Shown: piece by piece, positions 37,851 through 49,453 of the stretch
How the letters are laid out: every line of letters starts with the position of its first letter
How positions within the stretch are numbered: the stretch's first letter is position 1
NCBI GenBank assembly: GCA_016946835.1
Contig: JACVTC010000129.1
Span: 372,501 to 436,500 of the forward strand
Direction of reading: 5' to 3'
Length of the DNA: 64,000 bases
Source of the DNA: Neocallimastix lanati (nom. inval.)
Taxonomy: Eukaryota; Neocallimastigomycota; Neocallimastigomycetes; Neocallimastigales; Neocallimastigaceae
Made by a program: the position numbers and the translations under genes
Notes under the pieces: generated by a model
Databases searched by the model: none
What the model was told of the DNA's origin: nothing
What the model saw: the letters and a program-made list of their open reading frames with translations, nothing else

Positions 37851-37866
37851 GATTAAGAGTCTCAGT
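37851..37866 (+). other. Primer-binding site, probable half-tRNA-Lys(CUU)
   Basis: Sequence just after the LTR is GATTAAGAGTCTCA. Its complement, TGAGACTCTTAATC, is the anticodon-stem and loop sequence of eukaryotic tRNA-Lys(CUU), ending about two bases past the loop. It does not resemble a tRNA 3' acceptor end. This is the arrangement known for Drosophila copia and yeast Ty5, which prime from a tRNA cleaved in the anticodon arm, though those use initiator tRNA-Met. Confidence 0.7.
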
Positions 37867-37925
37867 TGACTCATATCATTTATTATTAAAAGTACTTAAT
37901 TAATACGCTTCACCGCTTCGAAATC

Positions 37926-40900
37926 ATGCAAGACTTTAACTTAGCTAAGGACCAACGCCTCCATGGAAAATCCAACTTTAATGAGTGGAAATTCCTTATT
38001 GACAATGCCGCTAAACGTCAAGGTATTAAGGAATTCATGGAAGTCGACGTCGTTGGAAAACTTAATGATGTAGGTTTTAATTACAACCCCAATGTCAACG
38101 ATGTTATCAACAAAGTAATTACTAAATTAATTACCAAAATGTTACCGCAAGCTCCTGCCGCACCTATTCGAAACAATGCTGAGGTTAATCGAAACAATAA
38201 TGTTGATATCAATACTCAGCTAACTAACTTTTTTGGTAATCCTCTTAATCATATCAGATTAGTTGAGGAAGCAGAAAGGATCGATGCTGACATGATACTC
38301 ATGATCAGTAAGAATGTCGATGATTCTGTTTTAAGAGAAATCAGCAGACTTAATAATGGTTTCCGTATAATGGAAAGACTCAAATCAAAATATGGAAATT
38401 CAAATGCTGATATGGAATACTGGCTTAAAAGATTAAGAAGTATTAAAGCCAGAGATAGAAATCAAATCATCGAAAAGCTAGAACTTATGAAAGAAACTTT
38501 CGATGATATGGAAGAACAACATGTGGAGATCACTGATAAGGAAAAATTAAAATATCTCTATAACGTACTACCGGATGATTATAAAAATATCATTCAAATT
38601 AATTTGAATAGTGACCCTAATGTATATATTAATAATCTCAAAAGTTTTATTTATGCAAAATCTTACCTAGAAAATTGGGAAGATAACAAAACCATTGAAA
38701 AAGATGATCCAATGGATCTAGATTTTATCAGTAGAGGAAGAAGAACTAGTAATTCCTCAAAGAAAAATGAACACAACAATCATAATAACAAAAGCTCTAA
38801 CTCTAAGAAAAGAGGAAAGCAAAATGGTAACCAATATAACAATAATAATAAAGATAATAGTAAAAAAGACAATAATAATAAATCATATTGCCACATTTGT
38901 GAAGTTAAAGGACACTCTACCAGAAACTGCATATATAATATGAAGACGAAGTCAAATCATAATAAAGGGAGGCAAGAAAAGCTTCAAGTAAAGACCACAT
39001 TAAATGATCATCCAAAGAAGTCTTTACATTTAATAAGTAAAATTTCTGATCCAGACAGTGCCAGTAGTTATGACGATAATTTTGATTTTGAAGACGCAAG
39101 GGCACTGATAGAAAAACAAGAAGAAATAAACATTAACAATAAGGTTAAATTTTCTGGATTAATTGAATACGTGAATGATAGTTCTATTATTCCAAAGGAG
39201 ATAACAATTCCTAATAAAAAAGAGGAATTATATGTAAACAACATCAATTATTATGAAGAAAATGATAAGACTAGTGAATGGTTATATGATACTGGTGCTG
39301 GAGAACATATAACTAATGATTTTAATTTGCTAAATAATTTTATTCACTGCAAAATAAAGTTAAGATGTGCCAATGGGACAATGTGTAGCTTCGAAGGATA
39401 TGGTACTTACGAATGTTACATTAATGGAATATATGTACGACTAGACAAGGTATTATATTCAAAATCTGCAACTAAAAATCTTATTAGTGGAATAGAACTG
39501 GCCAAAATAGGATATAGAGTCATTATTGACACTGATGATTATACACGTGGTAGATTTAACTTATGGGGTCCAAATAATGTATATATAGGAACTTATTATT
39601 CTACAAATGATAATCAATTCTTAGTAAATACTTACAAGATTAATAAAAACTTTGAAGAAAAGGATAAAAATATTATGGCTTTAAACGAAGTTGATGAAAA
39701 AAGCCTTGAAATTTGGCATAGAAGACTAGGTCATTATTACCTAGAAAACATAAACAAATATCTAAGTTTACACCAAATAAAAACTCCTAAATGCATAGAA
39801 TGTAAAGTAGCTAAAATGTCAAGGAAATCACACGGAGGAAAAACACCAAAAGCTACGAAAATATTAGAAATAATACATTCAGACATTTCAGGTCCATACA
39901 ATTCATCTATCAATAATAAAAAATACTTTATTACATTCATGGATGAATTCTCAAGAAAAGTATGGATATATACTTTAAAATCTAAAGCCGAAGCCCCCGA
40001 ATTAATTGTGGAATTCTTCAAGTACTTAAATAACCAATTTGAAGAATATAATATTAAAATATTTAAATCAGATGGAGGAAAGGAATTTAAAAATAAAACA
40101 GTTAATAAATACTGTAAAGAAAATGGAATAGAAAAAACCTATTCTCCTCCAGGTTGTCCTGAAGTAAATGGAAAAGCTGAAAGAATAAACAGAACTCTTA
40201 GAAATTCAGCTAAAACTCTTCTATATTGGGCAGAATTATCAGAAAACTTTTGGAATTTCGCCATAAAACAGGCATGCTACATATATAACTTAATTCCCCA
40301 TTCAGGAAATAAATTTTTAATACCCAATGAAGTATTTTACAACAAAAAGGTAGAGTTAAAACATTTAAAAACCTTTGGTTGTGTGTGTTATTACAGGGAT
40401 GATACACAACACAAATCAAAATTTTTACCAAATGCTAAGAAGGGCGTATTCTTGGGATTTGATGATAAAAAATATTCATATATTATCATGGATATTGAAA
40501 ATAATAAAATACATTATACTAACGATGTAGAATTCGTTGAAGAAGAGCCTAGTAAACACAAATACGAAACAAGCAATTATAAAGACTCTTACTTCTCATT
40601 TATGAAAGACAACAATAGAAAAGATATGAATCCAGAAGATAATATTATAAATGAAGATAATAATATAAATGAAGATAATAATATAAATGAAGATAATAAT
40701 ATGAACAATGAAAATAATTTTAATGGAAGAAACATCTTAAATGAAGAAAACATTTTAAATGAAAATATTAATAATGAAAGGACTACTAATACAGAACATA
40801 AAAGTAATTACATTAAAAATAAGCATGTCAATAATATATCGTTAAATGAAGAAAATCAAGAATTTGATAATAAAGATATAAACCAGAAAAATAACCATAA

Positions 40901-43565
40901 TTTAAATAAAGATGTTGAAATTAATTCTAAAATTAATCCTGAAATTAAAAATAAAAATAATTGTGAATTTAAATTGAAATTCAATTTCAACAATGTTGAC
41001 AAAAATAATTCTGAAAATAATTATTTGAATGAGATAAATAGAAATTTAGAAATAATAAATAAAAATTATAATAAAAAGTTTAGAAATAATACTAAGAATA
41101 CCAATTTTAATTCTAACATTATTGAAAAATATAAACCAGAAGATCCTGCTTACGCCGCCTCAACTTCCAGCAGGAACAAAGGAAAAGAAAAAATAACCGA
41201 ATTTGAAAATTTTGATAAAAATAAAATATTTTTAAATAATGAAAAATCAAGCCAAAATTTACAGAATTTTACAATAAATAATAATAATATGAAAAAAAAT
41301 TTTAATAATAAAAATTTTTCAAAAAATGATGAAAAAATTCAAGAAAATCTATTGGCTGAAGCAAAATCACATTCATATCATATCAAAAAATTTTCAAATA
41401 ATTCAATAATTTCAAATAACACTAATGAATCACATATTACATATGACAACAATAATGATTCACATAAATCTATTAATAATTCAAATAAATCAATGAATAT
41501 CAAAAATTTTCCAAAAAATGATCAAAATTTTATTAATAAAAATTTTTTATCGAAAAATAATAAATTAATTCAACAAAATTCAAAATCCAGCGACTCTATG
41601 AAGAAAAACTATAATTTCTCCACTCCTACAATAGATATCAATAATATTCCTTCAGATAATAAAAATACGGTAATGGAAAATCTTAAAAATATAACTCTTC
41701 CATATAATTTTAATCAGAATTTACCTTTAATAACCGATTCTTCAACCAACCAAATTTCTCAAAAAACAGACGAAATTTCACTTACTAATAATAACGAAAT
41801 AAATAATAAATTTAACAACAATAATATAGTAAATAAAGAAAATTATGCCCACAAATCTCTTATAGATGCATCAAGTGTTATTGATTTTAATAAAGATGAA
41901 ATTATGGATGACATTGTAGCCAATACAGAATATGGCAATATCCATAAAAGACCACTTAGTCCAAAATATAAAGAGACTGCACCTACTAATATTAGTTCTC
42001 GTAGAAAACTAGACCAAATCAACGACATTATTATTGCTTCTATATTTTGTCACATTCCTAATACGTATGAAGAAGCAATAAACAGTGAAGACAAAAATAA
42101 CTGGATTGAGGCTATTAATGATGAACTTAATAATCTTTATTCTAATAATATTATGACTTTTGTTAAAAATGTACCTAAAAACAAAAACATCATTACCACA
42201 AAATGGGTTTTCAACACTAAACGTGATTCAAATAATAATATTTATAAATATAAAGCTCGTTTAGTTGCTCGTGGATTTAAACAAAAATGGGGAATCGATT
42301 ATGAATTAACTTATTCTCCTACTCTAAACATTGATGGTCTTAAATTAATATTCGCTATTTCTGCTGCTCTTAAGTGGAATATTTTCCAGCTAGATATAAA
42401 GGCCGCTTACCTTAATGCTCCGCTTGATAAAGATATTTATACTACTATTCCTAAAGGCGATACGCGCTTTGGGCGGGGATATTGGAAGCTCAACAAAGCT
42501 TTGTATGGCCTTAAGCAATCTGGTAGACAATGGTATAATACCATTAGAAAATTCCTAATAAAAAATGAGTTCATTCAAATTAAATCCGAACAATGTATTT
42601 TCAAATTTACAAAAAATAATATAACAAAATGCATTATCGGCTTATACGTGGACGACATGGTCATCGCTGGAGAAAACGAATACATTAAACAAATAATAAA
42701 TAAAATAAAATCAAAATTTAAAATATCTAAATGTGATCCAATTGAATACATATTAGGAATTGAAGTAAAGAAAGAAAATAATTCATATATTATTTCACAG
42801 AAAAATTTTATAAATAATATGTTATATAAATTTAATATTGATAATACAAAGAAAAGAAAAACACCATGTACTGGTGATAATAAAATATCAGAAAACAATA
42901 AACCTTTCGATAAAACAATCTACAAAAGCGCAATAGGTTCCTTAATATACCTTTCGAAATGTACTAGACCTGACATAGCTTTCGCTGTAAATAAAGCTTC
43001 AAGAAAATGTGAAAATCCAACTATATCGGATTGGAACAAAATAATAAATATTCTAAAATATATTAATAGTACCAAAGAATTTAAGATAGAATATAATGGA
43101 AAGGGGGAGCTTGTTGCATATACCGACTCTGACTTTGCCGGCTGTTTGGAAGATAGAAAATCTACCTCAGGAGGAATAATACTTATGGGAACAAGTCCGA
43201 TATGCTGGTTGTCCAAGAAACAAACAAGTGTTGCTACGTCTACTGCTGAAGCAGAGTACATAAGCACTTCCGAAAATATAAAGAAAATATTATGGATTAG
43301 AAATATAATAAAAGAAATTTTAAACAAATGGATAACTGTTAAAATCTATACAGATAATCAAGCAAGTAAGAAAATAATGGAGAACGGAGAAATAAATACA
43401 AAATTAAAGCATATAAGTGTAAGATATCATTTCAACAGGGACAATATTGCAAAGAAGAAAGTAAAATTAGAATATATTGATACTGAAAACATGCTAGCGG
43501 ACATATTAACCAAGGACTCAAATGGACCAAAGATACAAAAATTTACAAACAACATTTTTATCTAA
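37926..43565 (+). CDS. Copia Gag-Pol polyprotein
   Basis: Single 1,879-residue frame. Gag fills the first 330 residues and ends with a CCHC knuckle (CHICEVKGHSTRNC, 322-335). Protease: DTGA at 455-458. Integrase: HHCC zinc site (H598, H603, C623, C626) and the DD35E triad D653, D716, E752, all present. A long Asn/Lys/Glu-rich low-complexity linker follows (about 890-1370), including repeated NEDNNI units. Reverse transcriptase starts near 1393, with D1490 in LDIKAAYLNAPL and YVDDM at 1574-1578. RNase H has D1734 (TDSD) and E1777 (AEAEY), with TDNQ and MLADILTK following. No gag-pol frameshift or stop, so Pol is made with Gag and must be cut by the protease. The start is the first ATG after a 75-base leader. 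Confidence 0.97.
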   Translation: MQDFNLAKDQRLHGKSNFNEWKFLIDNAAKRQGIKEFMEVDVVGKLNDVGFNYNPNVNDVINKVITKLITKMLPQAPAAPIRNNAEVNRNNNVDINTQLTNFFGNPLNHIRLVEEAERIDADMILMISKNVDDSVLREISRLNNGFRIMERLKSKYGNSNADMEYWLKRLRSIKARDRNQIIEKLELMKETFDDMEEQHVEITDKEKLKYLYNVLPDDYKNIIQINLNSDPNVYINNLKSFIYAKSYLENWEDNKTIEKDDPMDLDFISRGRRTSNSSKKNEHNNHNNKSSNSKKRGKQNGNQYNNNNKDNSKKDNNNKSYCHICEVKGHSTRNCIYNMKTKSNHNKGRQEKLQVKTTLNDHPKKSLHLISKISDPDSASSYDDNFDFEDARALIEKQEEININNKVKFSGLIEYVNDSSIIPKEITIPNKKEELYVNNINYYEENDKTSEWLYDTGAGEHITNDFNLLNNFIHCKIKLRCANGTMCSFEGYGTYECYINGIYVRLDKVLYSKSATKNLISGIELAKIGYRVIIDTDDYTRGRFNLWGPNNVYIGTYYSTNDNQFLVNTYKINKNFEEKDKNIMALNEVDEKSLEIWHRRLGHYYLENINKYLSLHQIKTPKCIECKVAKMSRKSHGGKTPKATKILEIIHSDISGPYNSSINNKKYFITFMDEFSRKVWIYTLKSKAEAPELIVEFFKYLNNQFEEYNIKIFKSDGGKEFKNKTVNKYCKENGIEKTYSPPGCPEVNGKAERINRTLRNSAKTLLYWAELSENFWNFAIKQACYIYNLIPHSGNKFLIPNEVFYNKKVELKHLKTFGCVCYYRDDTQHKSKFLPNAKKGVFLGFDDKKYSYIIMDIENNKIHYTNDVEFVEEEPSKHKYETSNYKDSYFSFMKDNNRKDMNPEDNIINEDNNINEDNNINEDNNMNNENNFNGRNILNEENILNENINNERTTNTEHKSNYIKNKHVNNISLNEENQEFDNKDINQKNNHNLNKDVEINSKINPEIKNKNNCEFKLKFNFNNVDKNNSENNYLNEINRNLEIINKNYNKKFRNNTKNTNFNSNIIEKYKPEDPAYAASTSSRNKGKEKITEFENFDKNKIFLNNEKSSQNLQNFTINNNNMKKNFNNKNFSKNDEKIQENLLAEAKSHSYHIKKFSNNSIISNNTNESHITYDNNNDSHKSINNSNKSMNIKNFPKNDQNFINKNFLSKNNKLIQQNSKSSDSMKKNYNFSTPTIDINNIPSDNKNTVMENLKNITLPYNFNQNLPLITDSSTNQISQKTDEISLTNNNEINNKFNNNNIVNKENYAHKSLIDASSVIDFNKDEIMDDIVANTEYGNIHKRPLSPKYKETAPTNISSRRKLDQINDIIIASIFCHIPNTYEEAINSEDKNNWIEAINDELNNLYSNNIMTFVKNVPKNKNIITTKWVFNTKRDSNNNIYKYKARLVARGFKQKWGIDYELTYSPTLNIDGLKLIFAISAALKWNIFQLDIKAAYLNAPLDKDIYTTIPKGDTRFGRGYWKLNKALYGLKQSGRQWYNTIRKFLIKNEFIQIKSEQCIFKFTKNNITKCIIGLYVDDMVIAGENEYIKQIINKIKSKFKISKCDPIEYILGIEVKKENNSYIISQKNFINNMLYKFNIDNTKKRKTPCTGDNKISENNKPFDKTIYKSAIGSLIYLSKCTRPDIAFAVNKASRKCENPTISDWNKIINILKYINSTKEFKIEYNGKGELVAYTDSDFAGCLEDRKSTSGGIILMGTSPICWLSKKQTSVATSTAEAEYISTSENIKKILWIRNIIKEILNKWITVKIYTDNQASKKIMENGEINTKLKHISVRYHFNRDNIAKKKVKLEYIDTENMLADILTKDSNGPKIQKFTNNIFI

Positions 43566-43576
43566 AAATATTATTT

Positions 43577-43585
43577 GAGGGGGAG
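43577..43585 (+). other. Polypurine tract
   Basis: GAGGGGGAG lies immediately before the right LTR; it is the expected primer for plus-strand DNA synthesis. It starts 9 bases after the polyprotein stop codon. Confidence 0.9.
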
Positions 43586-43905
43586 TGTTGACTGCACTCA
43601 TAATTTAACTATATATTTAATTTATTTATTTATAGTATTTATTTATATTTATGTGTATTTATTTATTTATATTTAATGATTACTTAAATGTATTATGATC
43701 TATCGTCTTGTATAAATCTATGTTAATTATCTTTTAATATTTATTTAATTAATTTTTAATTTATTTTATGTTATGGAAAACGCATGTTGTAACATGTGAC
43801 TTTATTACTTATTTAAAGCCGAAAGATAGATCATACACTTATTTCCCTCGTATACCATATTCCATAAGGAATATTATTATAGATCTAAATTTAATAAAGC
43901 TAACA
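43586..43905 (+). repeat. 3' LTR
   Basis: Base-for-base identical to the left LTR by direct reading over 320 bp, implying very recent insertion. A 66-codon frame starting inside it (43768-43968) runs out into flanking DNA and is not a gene. Confidence 0.97.
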
Positions 43906-44500
43906 ATTATAATATTTATTATTTATTATTTATTATTTATTATTTTTAAACATAATAAAAAATTATAAAAAAAATTTTTTTTTTTTAAAGTAGTATAAAT
44001 AACAATTAAAAAAAAAAAAAAAAGAAAAATTTAAACCTTAAAAAAAAATAGTTGCGGTCATTTGACTGAATAAATGATATTATAAATATAAATATAAATA
44101 TAGATATAAATATTAAATAATAAAAATAATAATTATAAAAAAAATATAGATATATAAATATAGATATAAATATAAATATTAAACAATAAAAATAAAAATA
44201 AAAATAATTATAAAATATATATATTTAAAGTAATTATTAATTAAAAATGAATATTTAAAAAAATTTAGTTCAAATAATAATTATTAACAAATTTTAATAA
44301 AATTTTTTTTTATTTATTAAAAATGATCAAATTCATATTTTTATTTTAATTATAATTTATTTTTAAATAAAAATTTATAGAATCATTGAAAAGATTATAA
44401 TAATAAAAAAAATTTTAAAGCATCATTTACTAATTTTAAAATTTAATATTTAATTTCTATTACATGTATATTCATACTAATTATTTTTTTTTTAAAAGAG

Positions 44501-44540
<40 letters not shown>

Positions 44541-45440
44541 TAAACTAGTTTTATAAACTTTTAATAAAAATAAGAAAAAAAATTTTTTTTTTCTTCTTTC
44601 TTTATATTTGAAATTATTGAATTGAGAAATATAATAAAAAATTAAAAAGAAAATATAAATATTTTTTATACAACATCATGAATCATGAATCATTCCTATA
44701 AAATTACGTATAAATAATGAATAAAGAATGAATAAAGAATTTTATAATGATATATTTAATGATATTAAATTAAACATTAAATAGAATGTAGAATGGATAA
44801 TATAAAAATATATATATTAAAATAATGGTTTTGAATAATTTTTAATATTTAGAAATAATATAAAATAATAATTAATAAATTATAATTAATAAATTATAAA
44901 TAATTAAATATTAAATATTAAATAAAATATGAAAAAATAAAAAATAAAATGAGATACGGTCTTTTTCATAATAAAAAAATGATTTAATTTTTTTTTTTAT
45001 TATTATTATTATTTTTTTTTAATTTATTTAATTATTATTATTATTTAATATATTTAGATATATATCATTTGTTCAGTAAATGACTACAAACTTAACTTCT
45101 TTTTAATTGTTATTAATACTATTTTAATTTAAAAAAAAAAAAGAGGGTTTGTTTTTTTTTTCTTTATAAAAATACTTTTTTATATTTTTTATTTATTTTT
45201 TATTTTTTTATTTTTTAACTATTTTTTTTTATTTAATTTTAATTTTATTTTATTTTTTTTTTTATTTTTAATAATTTCTTAATTTTTTTTTTAAATTATT
45301 ATAAATATATAAAATACATACAAAAAAAAAAAATAAATTTTTTTTAGGTAAATTAAAATGACCGCAACAGCCAACCAACCATGAAATAGAAATTTTTAAA
45401 ATTTAATTTTTCTTTTTCTTTTTTTAATAAAAAAGAAAAA
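43906..45440. other. AT-rich spacer with 13-bp inverted motif
   Basis: Low complexity. GTTGCGGTCATTT at 44051-44063 has an exact inverted copy at 45356-45368. These are the main GC-containing words in this stretch. A related GTTTACGGTCATTT lies at 37351-37364. No gene between them. Confidence 0.6.
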
Positions 45441-46575
45441 AACAATAAAAAATAAACAATAAACATTAATTGAATAATTAAATAATTGAATAATATATAA
45501 TTAAATAATAAATAATAAATAATAAATAATAAATAATTGAATAATAAATAATAAATAATAAATAATAAATAATAAATAATAAATAATAAATAATAAATAA
45601 TAAATAAATAAAAAAAAATAATAAATAATAAATAATTGAATAATAAATAATTGAATAATAAATAATAAATAATTGAATAATAAATAATAAATAATTGAAT
45701 AATAAATAATAAATAAATAATAAATAAATAATAAATAATAAATAATAAATAATAAATAATTAAATAATTGAATAATAAATAATTGAATAATAAATAATAA
45801 TTAATAATTAATAATATATTTGAATAATAAATAATTGAATAAAATTGAATAATAAATAATTGAATAATAAATAATTGAATCATAAATAATAAATAATAAT
45901 TAATAATATATTTGAATAATAAATAATTGAATCATAAATAATAAATAATAGATAATAAATAATTGAATAATAAATAATTGAATCATAAATAATAAATAAT
46001 AGATAATAAATAATAAATAATAAATAATAAATAATAGATAATAAATAAATAAATAAATAAATAATAAATAATTGAATAATTGAATAATAAATAATAAATA
46101 ATTGAATAATAAATAATTGAATAATAAATAATAAATAATTGAATAATAAATAATTGAATAATAAATAATAAATAATAAATAATAAATAATAAATAATTGA
46201 ATAATAAATAATTAAATAATAAATAATAAATAATAAATAATAAATAATAAATAATAAATAATAAATAATAAATAATAAATAATAAATAATAAATAATAAA
46301 TAATAAATAATAAATAATAAATAATAAATAATAAATAATAAATAATAAATAATAAATAATAAATAATAAATAATAAATAATAAATAATAAATAATAAATA
46401 ATAAATAATAAATAATAAATAATAAATAATAAATAATAAATAATAAATAATAAATAATAAATAATAAATAATAAATAATAAATAATAAATAATAATAATA
46501 ATAATTAAATAATAATAATTGAATAATAAATAATAAATAATAAATAATAAATAATAAATAATAAATAAAAAAATA
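45441..46575. repeat. 1.1-kb (AATAAAT)n / AATTGAATAAT array
   Basis: The left half mixes AATAAAT heptamers with AATTGAATAATAAAT units. The right half (about 46210-46495) is nearly pure AATAAAT. The 176-codon minus-strand frame across it (45353-45883) is repeat translation. Confidence 0.9.
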
Positions 46576-47059
46576 AATAAAATTGATATAAATGATTGAA
46601 ATAATAATAAAAAAGATAAATATATATATATATCTTCTTAATTGTCAATAATTTCTGATTTTCTATTATCTATTGCTCAAAGGTTTACAGATAAAAAAAA
46701 ATTAAGTGAAAAGTTGCCGTTAATATTAATATTAATAAAAAAAATAAGTATTAATAATAATAATAATAATTTATTTATATGTTTATTTATTATTTATTTA
46801 TTATTTATTTATTATTTATTTATCTATCTATTTATTTATTTACTAGTTATCTATCTATTTATTATTTATTTAGTTATTTTAGTTATTTAGTTATTGAATT
46901 TAAAAAAAAATAATTACAAGAATATTTACAAAATAATTAAAATGAAAATATCATTTAGGCAATATGTATTTCCTTCATAATAAATTTATTGTAAATTACA
47001 AATTATATATGAGATTAGCATAGTTAATATTTAATAATATCTTTATTATTTTAAAAATG

Positions 47060-47105
<46 letters not shown>

Positions 47106-48037
47106 ATGATTTAATGTTTTAATAATTATGAAATTTTTATTTTTTTTATTGTTATTTTTTTTTATTTTATGTAGACATAATATTAACTTTTTATTATTAT
47201 TATTATTATTATAAATAAATAATTTTTTTTTTAATATAAATATTTACTTTTAAAAAAAAAAAGGATATAATATATTATTAATTATATAATTAATTATATA
47301 TAATCAATTAAAATAATAAAAATAAAAATAAAAATAATAAAAATAACAATAATAAAAATAAAAATTAAAATAAAAGCCATGTCATCATAATTCTAACAAT
47401 TAGTAATAATTTAAAACTAATAATCAAAATGCATACACTCTTTATCTCTTTTATTTTTTATTTTTTATTTTTTATTTATTTTTAACCCATTTGAACTTTA
47501 TTTTTTATATATAAAAATAGATAAATAATATAATATCATTATATAATAAAATATAAATAAATATTATAATTTTACTTTTTTTTACATTGATAGGATATGA
47601 TAAAAAAAAAAAAGGTTGATAATAATAATAATAATAATACAGAAATTATATAGAATTCATATTTTATACATTATAAAAAAAATAAATAATATATATTTTT
47701 TTCCTTTATTAAATTATATATTTATATATATTTAAATAAAAAATAAAAAAAGCCATTTTAAAAAAAATTTTTTTTTTTTTTTTTTTTGAGAAAATAAATG
47801 TAAAAATCTTTTGATTGATTGGTATTTTTTATTTTTATAGATAAATGATGAAATTTAAAATTATGAGAGAGATGCTGTAAAGATGGCATTATTGATATTG
47901 GTTAAATACTACTAATGCATGCATGCCTAAGAAGCATTAAAATAAATAGATAAAAAATATATAAAAAAAATATTTATATAAAATATAGATTTAAAAAAAA
48001 AAAAAAAAAGATTAATAGTTATTGATTTCGATATTTG

Positions 48038-48076
<39 letters not shown>

Positions 48077-48738
48077 TGCATATTTTATTTTATTTTTTTT
48101 TTTTTTTTAATATTGAATGTGTAATTACATATAAAAAATTTTATATTTAATATTTATAATATTTATAATATTTATAAAATTTATAATATTTATAATATTT
48201 ATAATATTTATATATTTATATTATGGATTAATAAAGTTTTATAGATAATAATAATATTTATTAAATTTTATTATTAAATGAAAAAGTTTTTTTTTTTTTT
48301 GTTAATTTTTTCCATTTCCTTTTACATGAATTAAAAAAAAAATGCATTCTTAAATAAATTAACGTTAAATGTCAAACATTTCTACATTATAAAGAAAAAA
48401 AGTTTATATATATAATAATATAAAGAAAAAAAATTTAATATGAATTCTATACATATTACATACATATATATATATATTTTTTTAAAAAAAAAAAAAAAAA
48501 AAAGTGAATTATACAGAAAAAAAGATATAAAAAAAAAAGAAAGCTATTGAATTATTTAAATAATAAAAGAAAAATTATAAAATTATTATATCTTATTTAT
48601 AAAATATAATTTTTATTTTATTTTATTTGAAAGAAATAAGACATTAATACATTTTTTAATAGACCATCTATATTCAATACTACTACTCTTATTAGATATT
48701 TTGACTATTGATATGTTTGATATTACTAATTATATAAT

Positions 48739-48777
<39 letters not shown>

Positions 48778-48790
48778 TAGAATGAAATTT
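46576..48790. other. AT-rich desert segment
   Basis: No gene. It holds TTTA repeats (46770-46890), a poly-A run of about 45 bases (47060-47104), a small richer spot at 47862-47940 with palindromic ATGCATGCATGC, and TTTATAATA repeats (48140-48210). Confidence 0.6.
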
Positions 48791-48991
48791 ATAAATACTA
48801 TTTTAATCAATTTATAATTATAAAATAAAAAATAAAAATATACATATACAGAATATTATAAATACTATTTTAATCAATTTATAATTATAAAATAAAAAAT
48901 AAAAATATACATATACAGAATATTATAAATACTATTTTAATCAATTTATAATTATAAAATAAAAAATAAAAATATACATATACAGAATATT
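48791..48991. repeat. 67-bp unit, three exact tandem copies
   Basis: Copies at 48791-48857, 48858-48924 and 48925-48991, identical by reading. The unit begins ATAAATACTATTTTAATC and ends ACATATACAGAATATT. Exact identity suggests recent expansion. Confidence 0.95.
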
Positions 48992-49453
48992 AATATTTAT
49001 AATTATTAATTATACTAATAAATCTATTTCATTTATAAGAATTAATCAATTTCTCAAAGACAAACTCCATCATCGAATTATATAATTTTCTTATAATATA
49101 AAATATTTTTTTATTTATTATTAAATTTTTATCTTTTTCCAATCACAGTAGAAAAAAAATAAATAAATAAATAAATTATTATTAATAAATAAAAAAAAAT
49201 AATAATAATTGTTTAATACTATTATTTATTTATTTATTTTTATTCCTATTCCTATGATTTATAATACTAAAGAGAAATAATAAGCATCATTTTAAACTTT
49301 TTTTTATTTGTATTTTATTAATTTTTTATTTGTTAATTCATTCATTCTAATCTATTTGATTAGTAAGTCGATAGACTTATTTATAAATAAATAAATATAT
49401 AAATAAATAAATAAAAAAGATTAAAAATAAAATTATACATTAGTCTTTTATTA
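48992..49453. other. AT-rich desert segment
   Basis: No gene. A 14-codon minus-strand ATG frame (MMEFVFEKLINSYK, about 49070-49030) is the only richer spot. Confidence 0.4.

Larger units (their letters stand above)
37531..43905 (+). mobile_element. Complete Ty1/copia LTR retrotransposon
   Basis: 6,375 bp, bounded by identical 320-bp LTRs (37531-37850 and 43586-43905) that start TGTTGA and end TAACA. The 5-bp target duplication ATTAT lies at 37526-37530 and 43906-43910. It contains a primer-binding site just after the left LTR, one open gag-pol frame (37926-43565) and a purine tract before the right LTR. Domain order PR-IN-RT-RNase H puts it in Ty1/copia. No stop or frameshift interrupts the polyprotein, so it looks recent and potentially mobile. 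Confidence 0.97.

Noticed and set aside
38917-43327. Antisense frames within the copia polyprotein (38917-39105, 39737-40021, 40210-40431, 41843-42028, 42575-42898, 42920-43327)
   Set aside because: Shadows of the sense coding sequence; no independent support.
45353-45883. 176-codon minus-strand frame
   Set aside because: Translation of the AATAAAT/AATTGAAT array.
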